A DNA stretch of 64,000 bases from Amaranthus tricolor. Lineage: Eukaryota > Streptophyta > Magnoliopsida > Caryophyllales > Amaranthaceae. The notes beneath the pieces were generated by a model that was not told the DNA's origin, did not search any database, and was given only the letters and a program-made list of their open reading frames with translations. Shown in pieces: positions 10,808-24,247 of the stretch; within the stretch, counting starts at the first letter, position 1, and every line of letters starts with the position of its first letter. Made by a program: the position numbers and the translations under genes. The stretch is taken from positions 8,353,543 to 8,417,542 of the forward strand of contig NC_080062.1 of assembly GCF_026212465.1 (NCBI RefSeq), given 5' to 3'.

Positions 10808-12834
10808 GTAATTTGGATTTAAACTTTTTAGTTTCAAGCTAAATTTGATGAAATTTAACAAACGCTTTAGCGTCGGTTTTAGTTAGTACTTTTAGCGGGT
10901 AGTTGTAAGTGAAGCAAGCTTTTGCGTAATTTCGTGTGAAAATCATGATAAATTGTGTGATAGAAACTTATTAAATGGGTGATTATATTTTGATTTTTGT
11001 TGTATTGGAACAATGCTTGGTGTTTTATACTCTGCCGATGGTAGAATTTAAAATGATGAACTTTATTGGTTGTTTTATGTTGTTGTAATTCACATGCTGA
11101 GTTTGGTTTTTTGATAAACTGAATTTTGAAATTGTGTAATGTATTTCTGAATTTTATTTTAAGGTTTTTTTTATTGAACTGTGAATTAGTTCTTAAGTCT
11201 CTTGGGGTTACTCTATTTTGTTAATTTGTATCCATATTAGCCATTATTAGAGGGTGTGTGTTGTTGTTTTAGAGGTGGTTTCATTGGTGCGATCAGACAT
11301 GTCAAAACGATGGGATTGGCGATTTAGGGTCGTTCCAGGTCGAGGGGTTTTAAAATAATTCATATCATCTGAGTTTTTCCAAAATGTCATACTTTGTTTC
11401 TTGTTAATAGCTACACTTTCTAACAGCCTTTTACGTAAAATGGAGAAGTGTACCTATTTAAATAGTATATGTATAATGATTTCCTTTTTAAAGAACTTTT
11501 CTTATAAAAAGTACCAATATATTATGTTTAGGTTTCGGCAAAGAAATATTAACTCAAAATTCAAAAAACTGCTAGAAACGTAATGGGGCCCGACAAAATA
11601 ATGATGATGTGGAACCGAAATATTGAGAAAATAGGTCAAGTTGGGTTTGAGTTTTTGACCCAATTTTTTTTTGGTATTTGGGGGTCAAGTCAATTTTGGG
11701 TTATGAAATAAGTTTTTTGGATTATGACCCGTTGTTGACTATTGAGATGTTTAGAGAAGTGAAGGCCATGTATTGACCTGATTTTGAGGTGTCTTGAGGC
11801 TTGGGGGGATGGTAATTGTTGAGTATTGAGGGGCAGTTGCTGCGATTTTATGTTGTATGTTGCTATTTCTGGTTCTTGTCTTTTGTGTTATGGCTGCTAT
11901 GTGTTGCTTTTGTTGTGTTGTTTTATCATTGTAGTATTGTTTGTGTTGCTACCATGATGTCATTGCTGCTGCTGTGAGCTTTTGTGAGGTTGAGATGGGC
12001 AGTAGATGAGGACTGGTGTGAAGTCTGAAGAGGAACATGGGCCTGTTTTTGCTCAGGACTCCAGCTTAGGCTGTGTGCATTTGTTATTAGCGATCATTGG
12101 TTTAGATTTTGATACTTTTTTCATATAAATGTTTTATTGATTATAATTGCACCTTTGATTTTTAATAATCATTTTCTGTTTTGTTTACTTAAGTGGATGA
12201 TAATAGTTAAAATCCATGTTAATTCCTTCTTTCAACAGGGGATGGGAGGTAGGAGCTTGGTTTTAGTTTCCTTTAAATTGTTTAAAATTGTTTTTAACAT
12301 AAATAGCATGCAAATTGTAATCCATGAAAAATACCCAGCTCAACCCCTAATTTCTAATTATTGAAATTTGACCTATTTTCATTACATAGGTCAAATTATA
12401 CCCGTTCGATCATTTATGCAGTTTTCAAATTCTTTTTTTTTTACTCGTTTAAGCCATTGAAAACCTAAGTATTTTTTGCATCCTGAGTTGCTGCTCTTCT
12501 GCTCTTCTCGATAGTGCTCCCATCCCCTATTTCATAATCTACATAGGTTCCCTCTATCAGCCTCCAAATTTGTTCCCAATCTTGTAACCTCTCACTAGTG
12601 TACATGTACTAACTAGCAAGATTACTAGAATTTTGTGCTCTCGAGTATAAAACATCATATATTATTCCTTCCTTTCATCTGCAATTTTTATGGTATTTAT
12701 TTGTGATTTTTGTTTTCTACCTTAACATGTATACATGACTATTAGAAAATTCGTCATCGTTGAAGGTGAAATTACAAGAAAACATAATTTCATAGTAGTA
12801 ATTTCTTCTGCTTGTGGGTGTTCAGTATAAAAAA

Positions 12835-15800
12835 ATGGAGCAGAGATTAGCAAATAGTTGGAATATAACTGTAAATGAGAAGAAATTTATTGAGACAGCA
12901 TTGCTAAAGGATCTTAGAGTTGATGGACGTCGCCCATTCGATTACCGCCGATTAACAATCAAGTTTGGCCGGTAAAGTTTCTTTTATTTTATCCCGCTGT
13001 GGGTTTGGTTGTCATAATTAAAGATTTAAAGTTCTGCTTTTCTACACACTGATCAATCACCTTCTTTATTGTATGTGTTTGTTTGGCGTCGATTACCCTA
13101 ATGAAAGTAAGTTTAACATTAATTTTGCATGCTCAGACAAGGGTAACACTGCCTACATCTGAAACACTTCAGGTAGATGGGAACCACTTAAATGGCCATA
13201 GGGAAATGCAATGTTGTTGAATGAAGTTGTGTCGGACGTTTGCTGAACTTTCTCCTAGATCAAATTTTGTACATTGTTTGACTTTGTTATTAATGAAGTG
13301 GCATGCCTGACAATGACTTTATATATTCAGATCTTAAGACAATTTTCAGAAGATTGTCAATTTAACTCTTATCTGTTTTATATGAGCAAATCCCTGTGCT
13401 TTTTTTAGACACACTCACTGTTTTTTGGTTTTTTTGCGGTGCACAGCCATGGGAAATACTTGTTAAAAACTTGCCGATATGGAGATTCTAGAATAAATAC
13501 ATTTTCACGTTGATGCACCTTTTAAAGAACAACATATTCTAGTAATTATTCTCCATGCATAACCTTATGTCTTTATCAATGCTTTAAACATGAAATATTT
13601 CTTTTTCTAAAAAAAAGAATTTCAATGATAATTTGCTGTGGAATGATGTTTTCATCATAACTAAGATAACAAACATTTTTGTTGTTTCTATTCTACTTAA
13701 GATCATCACAAAGGTCCTAATTCTATTACAATTTTTTTATTGTTTGAATGATAAGAGAAGACTTATGCTAACTGAACTTTATAAAAGGCCCTTGGGTGCC
13801 TTCGGATAGGGCAGACCTTCTAGTCCTAGGATTGTAGAACTTAAGTTATTTTCTTAACGTACGGCCAGACAATGTCACATGTCCCTTAGTCTGGAACATT
13901 CTACATATGTACATCCTAGACTAAAATTTACTAGAAAGTTTATGAACCAACCATTTTTGTGAATTGACTTATACTGATTTAAGTAAATTTTCTCCTAGTG
14001 TGATATTTATTACTATATTAGTGATCATCATTGCTGATACTTGCTTAGTTTGTGGTAAACTGCAGAGACGATGGTTCTTCCGAAGTGCAGCTTGGCCAGA
14101 CTCATATCATGGCCTTTGTAACAGCTCAACTAGTTCAACCTTATAAGGACAGGCCAAATGAAGGATCACTTGCTATTTATACCGAGTTTTCTCCTATGGC
14201 CGATCCCTCATTTGAGGTTGGCCGTCCGGGAGAATCTGCTGTGGAGTTGGGACGTATAATCGACCGTGGTTTGAGGTATTTATTTCTTTCTGGAACTTCT
14301 TTTGTTCATCTGTTATCAAACTGCAACATAAAACCACTTTCCATTTCTCACTTTTAGCTTTCACTAAACCTGGGAAACGCTTCAGTTGACAAAGGCCACA
14401 GAGTTGCTTATTCTTTAAGTACTGGGCAGAAAAGCATGCGATATAAATCTGTGAAGCCTGTACATGTACCTATATCAAATCTTTGATGAGTAGACCAACC
14501 TTAGTTGATTTGGGGGGGGGGGGGGGGGGGGGGGGGCCAGAATCAGTTTTGATATAGGTCCTAGTCTGAGGCTTGGCTTAGTTTCATTAAAGATTGTCAA
14601 ACTTTAGATGTTCAAGATTCTTGGTAAGATACTATTATTTACTGCCATGGTAAAGGTTCAGTGCCAGTTTGTTATCTGGTTTTTAAAGTGTTTGCAGTCT
14701 GTAGGAGCTCAGTAAGTGGAAGGCTACAGAAGAATAGGACAGATTCCACATGGTCTGATTGGTCTAGATACATTAAGTCATGTGAGAAGCATAAATTTAG
14801 ATCAGTTGCTGGTCTTTAGATTACATGATGTGTCCAAGAAACATATAGTAATACAATTTGATGCTTTCACATCTTTGTGATCAACACTTACTTTTGTTTC
14901 CCTAGTTTGGTTGCTCTTTCCCCCTTTTATTTTGCATGTATAGGCACTAGTTTTACGTTTGAAGTGCTTTTGCAGGGAGAGTAGTGCAATCGATACCGAA
15001 TCACTTTGTGTGCTCTCTGGAAAATTAGTATGGTCCATCCGCATTGATCTTCATATACTAGATAATGGAGGGTGAGCTCTAATGTTTCTTTCTTTATATC
15101 CTTGTGAGTTGTGAATTTGGACACCATTCTGATTTCTCAATTGCTCAGGAATCTTGTTGATGCTGCAAATGTTGCTGCTTTGGCAGCCCTTTTAACCTTC
15201 AGGAGGCCAGAGTGTAGTCTGGGTGGAGAAGATGGGCAAGAATTAACAGTACATCCACCTGAGGTGGGTCTATCTTACTCGTGATGATTCTGGTGTAATA
15301 TTATGTGCTACCTGATTATTCCTCCATCCCGGCTGGATTTCATTTCAATAATATGGAGAACAATGAGTCCTGTAAAGTATTTCAAGAATCACAATATGAG
15401 AGAAGCAGGTCTTGTTTTTATTTGAAGCAAGTATCACTTGCCTCAGAAAGAATCTGGGTTGGGTTCGATTCTCTCTGTCCACCTACCCTTGCCTTCCCCT
15501 TCCCTCAGGTACCCAAAAAAGAATCACAAATTCACAATATGAAATCAAATAAGGTGTTTAATGATGTTAAATTTACAGCTAGCAGTTTTACTATTGTGAT
15601 TTGTCTGTTTTCATCTTTTTAATGCTGCAAAATGTAGCTTTCACATGTGATCATTGTTTACATATATGCATTCAACACAATGAATTGTTTATCATTGTTA
15701 TCATGTTTGTTTCATTGGAGATGATAAGGTGAAAATAAAAGAAAAAGGTTAATGAGCTTTCTGGTGAACATCATTCATGAAGATGATTGTAGTACTATTT

Positions 15801-18539
15801 CTGACTAGTATGGTCAGACAGTGTAACCTAAAACACTTATTCCTCGCAAAATTGAGAAAGTGAATGTTAGACCATTTTGAGTGAATTGTGAATCCTTACG
15901 AGTAGTGGTGTAGACATGTCCCTGAACTATGGGTCTTTTTTGACCCTCTACCACTATCAAATGAAGGAAAGGAAAGTATGTCTCTTACTCAGATAACATT
16001 GGGCTTTTTTCTTCATGGAGAAATTGATTGAAGATGCTTAAATTAAGTATAGGGGCCCATTTAGTTTCTTGAACTGAAAGGAAATTAGGAAAAAAAAAAA
16101 AAACAAAGAATGAAGGGGACTCCTTCATTATATTTGGCACTTTGGTCATAGTAAGTATTCATATTGGTTTTCCTTCCTTGTTTTGGGCACGTCTCTGCTC
16201 ATCTTCAAATAGTACTAATAATTTTCTTTGCTCTCATACCCTTTGACAACCAACAACCTCACCATACTATGTGTCCTGTTCATCTCCATCACCATCCCTA
16301 CTACAAGCGCTACTCTTTCACCTCTCCCTCTCAACTCTTTTAGTAAGTTGCTTTCGCAAAGAAATCACAAACGTGGATTATAGTGATAAAGTTATAGTGA
16401 TAAAGTATGATGTTTGAACTCACACTGAACCGTTTATGAAGCTCGCGAAGATAGTGTGGTTTTATACTCCTCCAATTACAATCTTGTCTTTCTCCGTTTT
16501 CGAATTTGTTCACTCTCCTTGGACCTCAAACTAGCTTTTGATTTGCTCACTTTGGTAGAGTAGTGGTGTTTATACCAAGTGAATTCAAGTTTCTTTGTCT
16601 AGCTCAAATTAGTATAAAAACACTTCTGTTTTAGACAAATTAAGAACTACCGCAATGCGATTGTGGTGGTTTTTTGGATGTGGTTGTGTTGTGGGGTTGG
16701 GTGGTGTTGGCTTAGATGGTGGTTTTGGTGGGAGATGACGGTTAATGTTGTCAATGTGTCTGGCGTATTTAACTCTCAGGCCGGGAATTAGTGTATAGGG
16801 CCATGGGATGATTTCATCCTCCAAAATTGACAAAGGAATGAATTTTTGTTAAGCAAACCTGGAGAGAATGGAGGTTTGTAATTTTCTTTCCTTTTCCTGA
16901 ATACTCTTTGCCAAACAACCCCTGACAATATTCTTGAACTTAAAATTGATGCTAAAAGGGGAAAATGTCAATAAGTGGTAAACATCTTTGGAGAATAAAC
17001 GCAGCATTGAACACTGATATATTACTTTTAAAGGAATCTGTTTGTTTTCCTTGTTTTCTTGTGGTTGAAATATTCTTTCTAAGAACCAAGGCTATGGGTA
17101 ATTTGGAAATGACATAGTTTTTCACAATGCATTTACTCATTACCTTTTTGTACCAAGTATCTATGTCAATTGTTTGGTCTTGTCCTATTAGTGTTTGATG
17201 ATATATAGACTAAATGGCTTGATTGTAGTACTAGCATGGTGAAAGCTAGGACTTTAAGGGTGGGAGCCATAAAATTTTATATATTAACATCACAAAAAAT
17301 TATTTAGGTGAGGTAGATCAAAAATTTTAGAAGTATAGGATATTTGGGCAGTTTGACAGCAAAGCTAGCGACTATTATGACTCAAACATAGAGTCAAAAT
17401 AATTTGTAGGCCAAATACCCCATATTTACTATATTTTAAAAAATTTGTTAGGGTGGGCAATGGCCGGCCTTCACCCACTAATAGCTATGCTCTTGAGCAC
17501 TAGTCAAGGCCATATTCTGGTCATGTTGGTTACTATGAGTCACGTCTCACGAGCAGTGATTTTAACATACTTTTCGTGCTTAATATTCTTTTTCTTATCC
17601 ATACACTTGGCAGGTGCGTGAACCACTTCCTTTGATAGTTCATCATCTTCCTATAGCTGTGACATTTGCGTTCATCACAGATGATAATATCGTGGTAAGT
17701 AATGGAAATAGGAGACTTATTTATGGCAGTTTTGTGGACTAGTTGCCTTTGCTATCTAGATTGACTTCACATGTTACTTATGACATAGGTGATAGATCCG
17801 ACACAGTTTGAAGAGGCCATAATGAAAAGCAGAATGACTGCTACGTTGAACACAAATGGGGATATATGTGCCATTCAAAAGGGTGGAGGCGTTGGTGTCA
17901 TCCCCAGTGTTGTTATGCAGTGCTTACGAATTGCCTCGGTCAAAGCGGCTGATATAACTACCAAGATCAAGGACGCTGTAAGATTCTGTTTGTGTTCTTT
18001 TATTGTGTTGTTTTTTTGTGTCATTTTCACTTTTTTAGAGGTCGAGGCTTTTGGCGTTGCTGCTACTCCCGGAGAAGGTTCTTACCTGTTCAAATTGGAA
18101 ATGCCTTAGGTTGAATCATACAATACAGAGAGAGCATATCGTAAGGTTAAGCGCCACCCTTCCGCTGCTGATCATCGTACTGAGAGCCGAGAGGTCAGCA
18201 TTTATAATACATACCTATAGTAATAGTTGATATTATGTAGAAGTAAAAATCACATTCTTCAAGTTCTGGGGCAATATACTATTAGCTAATATTCTGCTGC
18301 TTCTGTATCTATTTGTATTGTGTGTAGAGGTGTTCAACCGGCCAGGTCGGGTCGGGTCAAAATTTAAATGGACCGGGACAGGGCGGGTCATGTCAAAATT
18401 TGTGTGATTGTATGAGTGTGGTTGCTTTTGTTTCCTCTGTCGATACGCTTCTAGTACAACCTCGGCCTTATACTATCTATTGCTTTTTGCGTTGGTTAGC
18501 TTAGAACTCCTCGTTTTCCTTTTTTGGCAGGTAAACTGA
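12835..18539 (+). CDS. RRP45: Exosome complex component RRP45 (RNase PH-like), complete
   Basis: Subunit of the nine-protein exosome ring, which threads RNA for 3'-5' decay and rRNA processing in nucleus and cytoplasm. Eight exons join in phase: 12835-12971, 14066-14275, 14976-15071, 15149-15263, 17614-17694, 17789-17977, 18110-18193, 18531-18539. They give 306 aa, ending ESREVN. Family marks: the RNase PH opening LKDLRVDGRRPFDYR, then GSSEVQLGQTHIMAFVTAQ, FSPMADPSFEVGRPGE, ESLCVLSGKLVWSIRIDLHI, DAANVAALAALLTFRRPE and the C-terminal AVTFAFITDD and TLNTNGDICAI blocks. The length matches short plant RRP45A rather than the longer RRP45B/CER7 form. The last 3-codon exon is the weakest part: without that splice the frame would end nine codons downstream of 18193. 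Introns 1, 2 and 4 are long; intron 4 (15264-17613) holds no recognised gene. Confidence 0.9.
14512..14536 (+). repeat. Poly-G homopolymer in RRP45 intron 2
   Basis: A run of 25 G, an unusual tract in so AT-rich a region. It could form a G-quadruplex in the transcript, and its length is prone to sequencing error. Confidence 0.9.
18325..18400. repeat. hAT-type subterminal fragment in RRP45 intron 7
   Basis: GAGGTGTTCAACCGG followed by GGTCGGGTCGGGTCAAAATTT and a second GGCGGGTCATGTCAAAATTTG. Clusters of short GGGTCGGGTCAAA words are typical of ends of small non-autonomous hAT elements. Only one end is visible, with no target duplication. Confidence 0.35.
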
Positions 18540-19461
18540 TGCTAACAAAAAATCACAGAAACGGGGTTGAAGACACCCGTCAGAGGATGACTGTATAAGC
18601 TGGAAAACAAAATATGATATTCATGACAATCATACTTCTATTTTAAAACCTAAATTCAGCTGCCCCTGTGACAAGAAATAGAAGTGGTCTCTATGGTCCA
18701 TTGATTGGTTTTTTCTTATTTACTTCGAGCAAATTTCTTTTTGTTACCATGAGGCATAGCATAATTTTGGAATTCAGACTTTTAGTAGGTAATCTTCTAG
18801 TTGCATTTTCAGAACTGACATAGTCTTATTTTTTGTTCTTTTTTTTTTGTTTAAGGTAAAAACGTCGTTTGATGAGGGTTGTCATCAAAGGATATGCGTG
18901 CGCCTTCTCTTGGTACATGTAATTCTATTTTGTTCTGTAATGATCAGTAATCCAATGAATTAGGTACATTAGCAGTATTTTGGACCATATAGGGGTTTAC
19001 AATTGCAGTTTTGGTTATGATCTGTATGTGTAGATGTTTTTTTCGAGCATCTGTGCGTTCAGCTTAGCATCTTACCCTTTCCTGCAACTTCTCACTTGTG
19101 ACATGCAGTTGTAAGTTTGATTCGAGAATGTACAGCAGAAATTCTCATGTAAACCTTGTCGTTGAGAATCGTTTTGCGTTGGTGCCTTTTGGGAAGTCTC
19201 ACGCCGTGTCGAGCGTATGAATTTGTATCAACATAATAGAGAATTTCTTTTTATTTCATTCAAGTGTTTTGAGTTTCTGCTTCAGATGCCCTACCAGTTT
19301 TACTCAGATTCAAGTGCTTGGCAATGGGGAAATGTTGATGTTTAGGCCATAACTGAACTATTTTCTACCCTTCAGAAAATAGAAAGTTTTTAACCCAACT
19401 TATTCTGAAGTCAGAAACATTCTATTTTTGTTAGTTGGGCCTTATGAAAGATTAAGGTTAG
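18540..19461 (+). other. RRP45 3' flank
   Basis: The presumed 3'UTR and downstream spacer of RRP45. No coding frame is recognised. It ends at the MULE target duplication. A near-palindrome, CAGAAAATAGAAAGTTTT with TTCTGAAGTCAGAAACATTC, lies around 19373-19425. Confidence 0.4.
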
Positions 19462-19470
19462 TGCTGCTGT

Positions 19471-19692
19471 GAAAATTTGAAATACCTAGGATTAAAAAAA
19501 AAATTAATTAAATAAACTAAGAATCAAACAATTTTCAAAAGTAAGCGTAAAAATTCCAAACCTATGGTTTGGAGTTGTTCGTAGTTATTAACTGCGAACA
19601 GCAAATAAGACAAAATAGCTATTTGCAGTTAGTAACTGCGAACAGCTAGTTTGTCTTATTTGCTGTTCGCAGTTAGTAACTGTGAACAGTTA
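19471..19692 (+). repeat. MULE left terminal inverted repeat with hairpin units
   Basis: The outer about 85 bp matches the complement of the right end. The inner part has three near-palindromic units of GTTCGCAGTTAGTAACTGCG type, about 45 bp apart, joined by AATAAGACAAA-like linkers. Confidence 0.85.
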
Positions 19693-19907
19693 ATTAATAT
19701 TTTTTTTCCTTTATTTTTGAGTTGTTTGTTGTATTTGCACTAGAGATATTAGAATAGGTAATTACAAGTCGATGTATCTTTAACGCGGCATGATTCATTG
19801 TCAAAACTCCGATAATTCATAAGTTAAAGCTTGGAGGCATTGATAAAGTAATTAAACATATATATACAATAAAATATATACAAATGTTTGAAATATACAA
19901 CTCAATT

Positions 19908-20025
<118 letters not shown>

Positions 20026-20449
20026 TAGTCGATCCAAATACACAAAAGTTAAATGTTAATGCTCACGACTCTTATCTATCCTATCCAACTGAGTTGGTCT
20101 CCTTCACCTCCTACGATAGTAAGAGGCGTTCGGGTGTCGCTCTGGCAGTGGAGGGGACTGGTATTGTGATGGCCCAGTCTGCGAGGTCCTCGCAGCGTCA
20201 ACGGGTATGAATGATCCATCTCCTCCAAATGGTAGTCATAAGCAGGAGATGAGACGTGCGTATGGGCGGTAGTCGTTGAGGACTCTGCAGTGACTTCCGG
20301 TATGAAGTGCTGGAACTGCGAGCCGACGAGCATGCCATGCGCAATCTCCCTCACCGGCTCCTTATGGCTGTACCGCATCATGTCTGCCGCACCTTGTGCC
20401 TGCAATTAATATTTAGTTAATGTAACATTATATTATTTAATTGACAACT

Positions 20450-21905
20450 TAATCATATAAATGCAAATGAAGACTTACAAATTGGGTCATCGAAGGTGCA
20501 GCAGGTGCGTAATGTGCTGCTGCGAAGATGGCACGTGGTGTCATCCATCGGCGCGTGATGGAGAGGAACCACGGCATGTAGTCTGGTGTAGTAGGTGCGC
20601 CATGAACATCGATTGGCGCACCTTGTGCCAGCAGCTCATTTCTTCGATCCCAACGAGCGATGTGACGCCAGCTGATCTCCATCCAGTTTGCCCCAACCTG
20701 ATTTTTCCGCGAAATTAGGTGCAGCTGAGGTTCAGTGTCACAAGGCGGTGGAATGCCCTGTTCAACCCATATTGGCGCATTACGCGCTCTGGTAGATGTA
20801 CTTCGACAATGTCGAAGCATATAAGTGGCACAGAAGCCCTTCACGCCCCTGAATGAATCCCCGAGTGTTCGGGTACAGCTGCGTAGGCTTTCGCAGGGTA
20901 TGGGTCCCACAAAAACTAAATACATGTTATGAAAATGTAAGTGATATGTTAACTAAATTGTACTAATGTTAATGAGTAATGAAATGTTTACCTGGTTGGG
21001 TCGTAGCAGGTCTAACTGATCTCGGTAGAATTCGAGATCGATGCCGGTGTGCTTGCGTGTCCGGCGTGCAAAATTCCACCTCGAACCGTACGCAACATCT
21101 GGTTTGGGTTGCGGTGGAGGAGCAGTATCACCACGACCAACGATTCTGTAAGGTTGGCCGATAAGAATATGCTCCCACGCACACAGCTGAACATTTGAAA
21201 TGTAATTAGTATATAATTCAACTACACCGGATTAGAGTTAAATGTTAATTTTATTACCTGTAATATTACTATTGGCCCCGCAATCTCCTTGATGGCAGCA
21301 CCACATAGTCTCCTATATAGGTATCCAAGGGCTGCTGAGCCCTAGCTATACTCGCCGATACGCTCCCACGTGTCGTCAAGTAAGGTTAAGTACAGGAACT
21401 GTATTTGGTTGTTTGTTTTATCGACAAACAACACAGCTCCTATCAAGTATAAGAGGTACGCCTTGGCGTACCTCGAAATGGTGCCCTCATCAACATCTCC
21501 GGGGAGATGCGAGAAGGTCTGAACAACCATGAGCATCGCAAGCCGCTCCCCCTGATCACTTCCGATGGAGGGCGCTAAACTAATATGCGATGCACCACGT
21601 CACGCTAGCCTGATAGTTGGCGTCCGCCTGTACACATGGCATGTCCCTCTATGGGAAGCCGCGTTAGTAAGGCTACATCAAGTAATGTGATGGTAGCCTC
21701 ACCTAGAGGGAGATGAAATGTATGCGTCTGCTGACGCCATCTCTCGACCAGTGCTGTGATAATGGCACGGTCAACTCTACCGTATGCTACGAGGTGAAAG
21801 TCGTATAACCTCGTTAGCTTTAAGTATGGGATGATCCTATCATCGATCACCTACGGAACGGAATCTGGATGCCTGGTGCCCAGCGTTTCCGCATCAGACA
21901 CCTAT
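20450..21905 (-). pseudogene. Plant mobile domain (PMD, MAIN-like) protein, broken
   Basis: Minus-strand fragments fit the PMD fold found in MAIN/MAIL proteins and in many plant transposons. The N-terminal part, about 21880-21605, reads RIIPYLKLTRLYDFHLVAYG, then RVDRAIITALVERW, then TFHLPLGEATITLLDVALLT. A middle part, 21536-21342, reads SRYAKAYLLYLIGAVLF. A C-terminal part in 20925-20449 reads WVEQGIPPPCDTEPQL and DYMPWFLSITRRWMTP. The parts are separated by in-frame stops (for example after RQLSG at 21605) and by frame changes, some of which could be introns. Known PMD proteins act in silencing and development; the role in transposons is unclear. It lies directly downstream of the transposase on the same strand, as in other plant MULEs that carry this domain. 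Confidence 0.75.
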
Positions 21906-21961
21906 GAACATTGAAAAGGTAAGTTATTTGTATGTTAGCATTAGTAAAATGTAAATCATAA

Positions 21962-24247
21962 CTATCGTCTACCCTCATCCATTTCGTTGGCAATTCTCCT
22001 AGACTTAGGCCTCCTTTTACCTCGAATTTGATCGGGATGATGTCTAAGGTCAAAGCCCGTGTATTGTGGCCATGACCTCTTATCGATCATTGGCATGAAG
22101 TAATGTTCGTATATACTTGCATAACTTTGAGAAGTATAGCACGGATCCACGAACCTCTCATATGAAAGGTGTCTTTTGATGCAAACAACAAGTATATGTG
22201 AACAACGAAGGTGGTATATCTCAAGTTTTTTACATGTGCACTTCGTTTGATTCAAGTCTACATGTTGAATAGTACCCCTCCCAGTCTTAACTTCGAATAC
22301 ACCAATTCTGTAATCAAATGCGATTATATCATGGAAATTTATCTTCTCAGTATTTCTATTAATAATCCTAGTGGCATGCGCTGTGTACATGTATCCTCCA
22401 AGTAATCATGCGCTAGCACGTTTACGCCTTTGAACAAAGTAGTCGTTTACCCGATAGAAGGTGAATTCAATAAGTGTTGTCAAAGGTAAGAAACGTACAC
22501 CCTTGATCACAAAGTTGAAAACTTTAGCTAAGTTCGTGTTAGAAACGCCATACCTATGACCTTCATCATGACACAATGACCACTTAGACATATCACCCAT
22601 GTCATCAATCCAGAAAATTGCCTCTCGTTTTGCAGTCGCAATTGCCTTTAAACCATTCATTACCATAACTTGTTGTCTTTGCTCAGCTGTTTTACCAAAC
22701 AACTTCTTCAGCTGAACATTACCCATAACACGATTGAAGTTGCTAAGCAAATGGCGTACGCAAAACCTATGATAAGCATTAGGTGGTTGCCACTCCGGCT
22801 CTTCCATGGTTGCTAAAACACCAGCGTGTCTATTAGAAATAACGCATAAACCCATCCTCTGTGTGACATGCTTACGAATAAAAGTCATGAACCAGGACCA
22901 TGCACTTATATTCTCCTCTCTACCAAGGCAAAGGCCAATGGAAAGATTCCCTTATCACCATCTTGGGCAATGGCAGTCAATAAGGTATGACGATATTTAC
23001 CATACAAGTGTGTACCGTCAATGGCGATAAGAGGTTTACAATAATTGAAGCCTTCGATGCAAGGTTTAAAGGCCTAAAAGACACGTTGGAAGGTCCTAAT
23101 ATTAGGTCTCATGTATACACCCGTGTCATTGTCCTCCTTAAAATACCACTCAAGTACTAACCCCGAGTTGAAAATTTGCAAAGCTTCTAAAAAGCGTGGA
23201 AGGAGTGAGTAAGAACCTTCCTAGGTTTCGTAAATGGACAACAACGCTTGTTGCTTTGCACACCACGCTCTCTTATAATTCACATCCACACCAAAACGAT
23301 CTTTAACCATCTGCCGTACGACAGATACCTTAATGGATGGGTCTTTAGCAACACAATTTCTAATAACATTGTTAATGACAAAAGATGTCAGGTGAATGTG
23401 TCCAGCCGAACCAGTGTCATTACCCAATACACAAGAACTATGCTTACCCTTATAGGTAACAATACGCCATGAAGATAAATAAGAATCAAACGTAGCCCTA
23501 AGTTTCCACGTACAACCCCGCTTGCACTTCAAGGTAAGGACAGTTTGGTTCGAGGTCTCCGTTCTGTACTCCACATTTCTGCGAATATGATACACTCTGA
23601 TAGCTTCCAACAACGACCTTGATATCAAACATCATACCCTTCTCAAACTCTCCCTCTTCGGTGTATGTGGTATCACAAGCCCAAGCCCTCCATGAGTTGT
23701 CCTCCTCATACTCGTCTAAAAGTGGACAGAAGGCATAAAGTGTAGGAGGAATGATTGTAGGAATGTTGCCTAGGGTCATGTCATTTGCTAGCGCATCCTC
23801 ATCGACATCCACATCGTCCCCAGAAGGATCGTCAATGAGCTCATTACTCTCATTTCCATCATCCCAAGAACCCATCTCAGCAATTTCTCCTAAGTTAACC
23901 ATTGAATCAATTGGAACTTGATTCGTAGGGGGTTGAGAAAAAACACAAGATGTGGAAGAAACGGTGGGATTTTCAGTTTCCTGAGTTAATATAGGCATAG
24001 GGGTAGGAGTAGGATTAGAAGCAACTACATTCCCTAATGGTACTTCTTTTACGTATAAATCCAAAGAGGGAATTTGGGTGGACTTTGAATGGTCCCACAT
24101 CGCATCTATAGCCTCATCATCCTCATCATCCATGTTCGAATTGCAAGCAAACAACTTACGTCTTCCCCCAACATAATGAACTTTGCCACTATTTTCTCGA
24201 CTAGAACCATTCCAAAAATATACTATAGTCACGTGAAATGATGCCAT
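21962..24247 (-). pseudogene. MuDR-type MULE transposase, broken
   Basis: The transposase reads from the ATG at 24247 in pieces. An acidic N-terminal region of about 200 aa ends NSWRAWACDTTYTEEGEFEKG. A one-base frameshift near 23625 leads into the MuDR DNA-binding domain (SLLEAIRVYHIRRNVEYR, then CKRGCTWKLRA). A TAG at 23221 and another at 23074-23076 precede the catalytic core with IAIDGTHLYGKY. A one-base loss near 22915 follows, then the core continues in 22888-22406. An in-frame TGA at 22406-22408 precedes a SWIM zinc finger (CTCKKLEIYHLRCSH) in 22390-21962. The motif usually reading ISDRH is here ISNRH, so the second catalytic Asp is Asn. With two frameshifts, three stops and this change it is not a working enzyme, although its order of domains is complete. 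Confidence 0.88.

Noticed and set aside
19560..19692. CRISPR-like spaced repeats
   Set aside because: The spaced palindromes belong to MULE terminal repeats, the linkers are similar to each other, and the DNA is plant nuclear.
20461..20718. Plus-strand 85-aa Cys-rich frame
   Set aside because: Shadow of the minus-strand PMD pseudogene.
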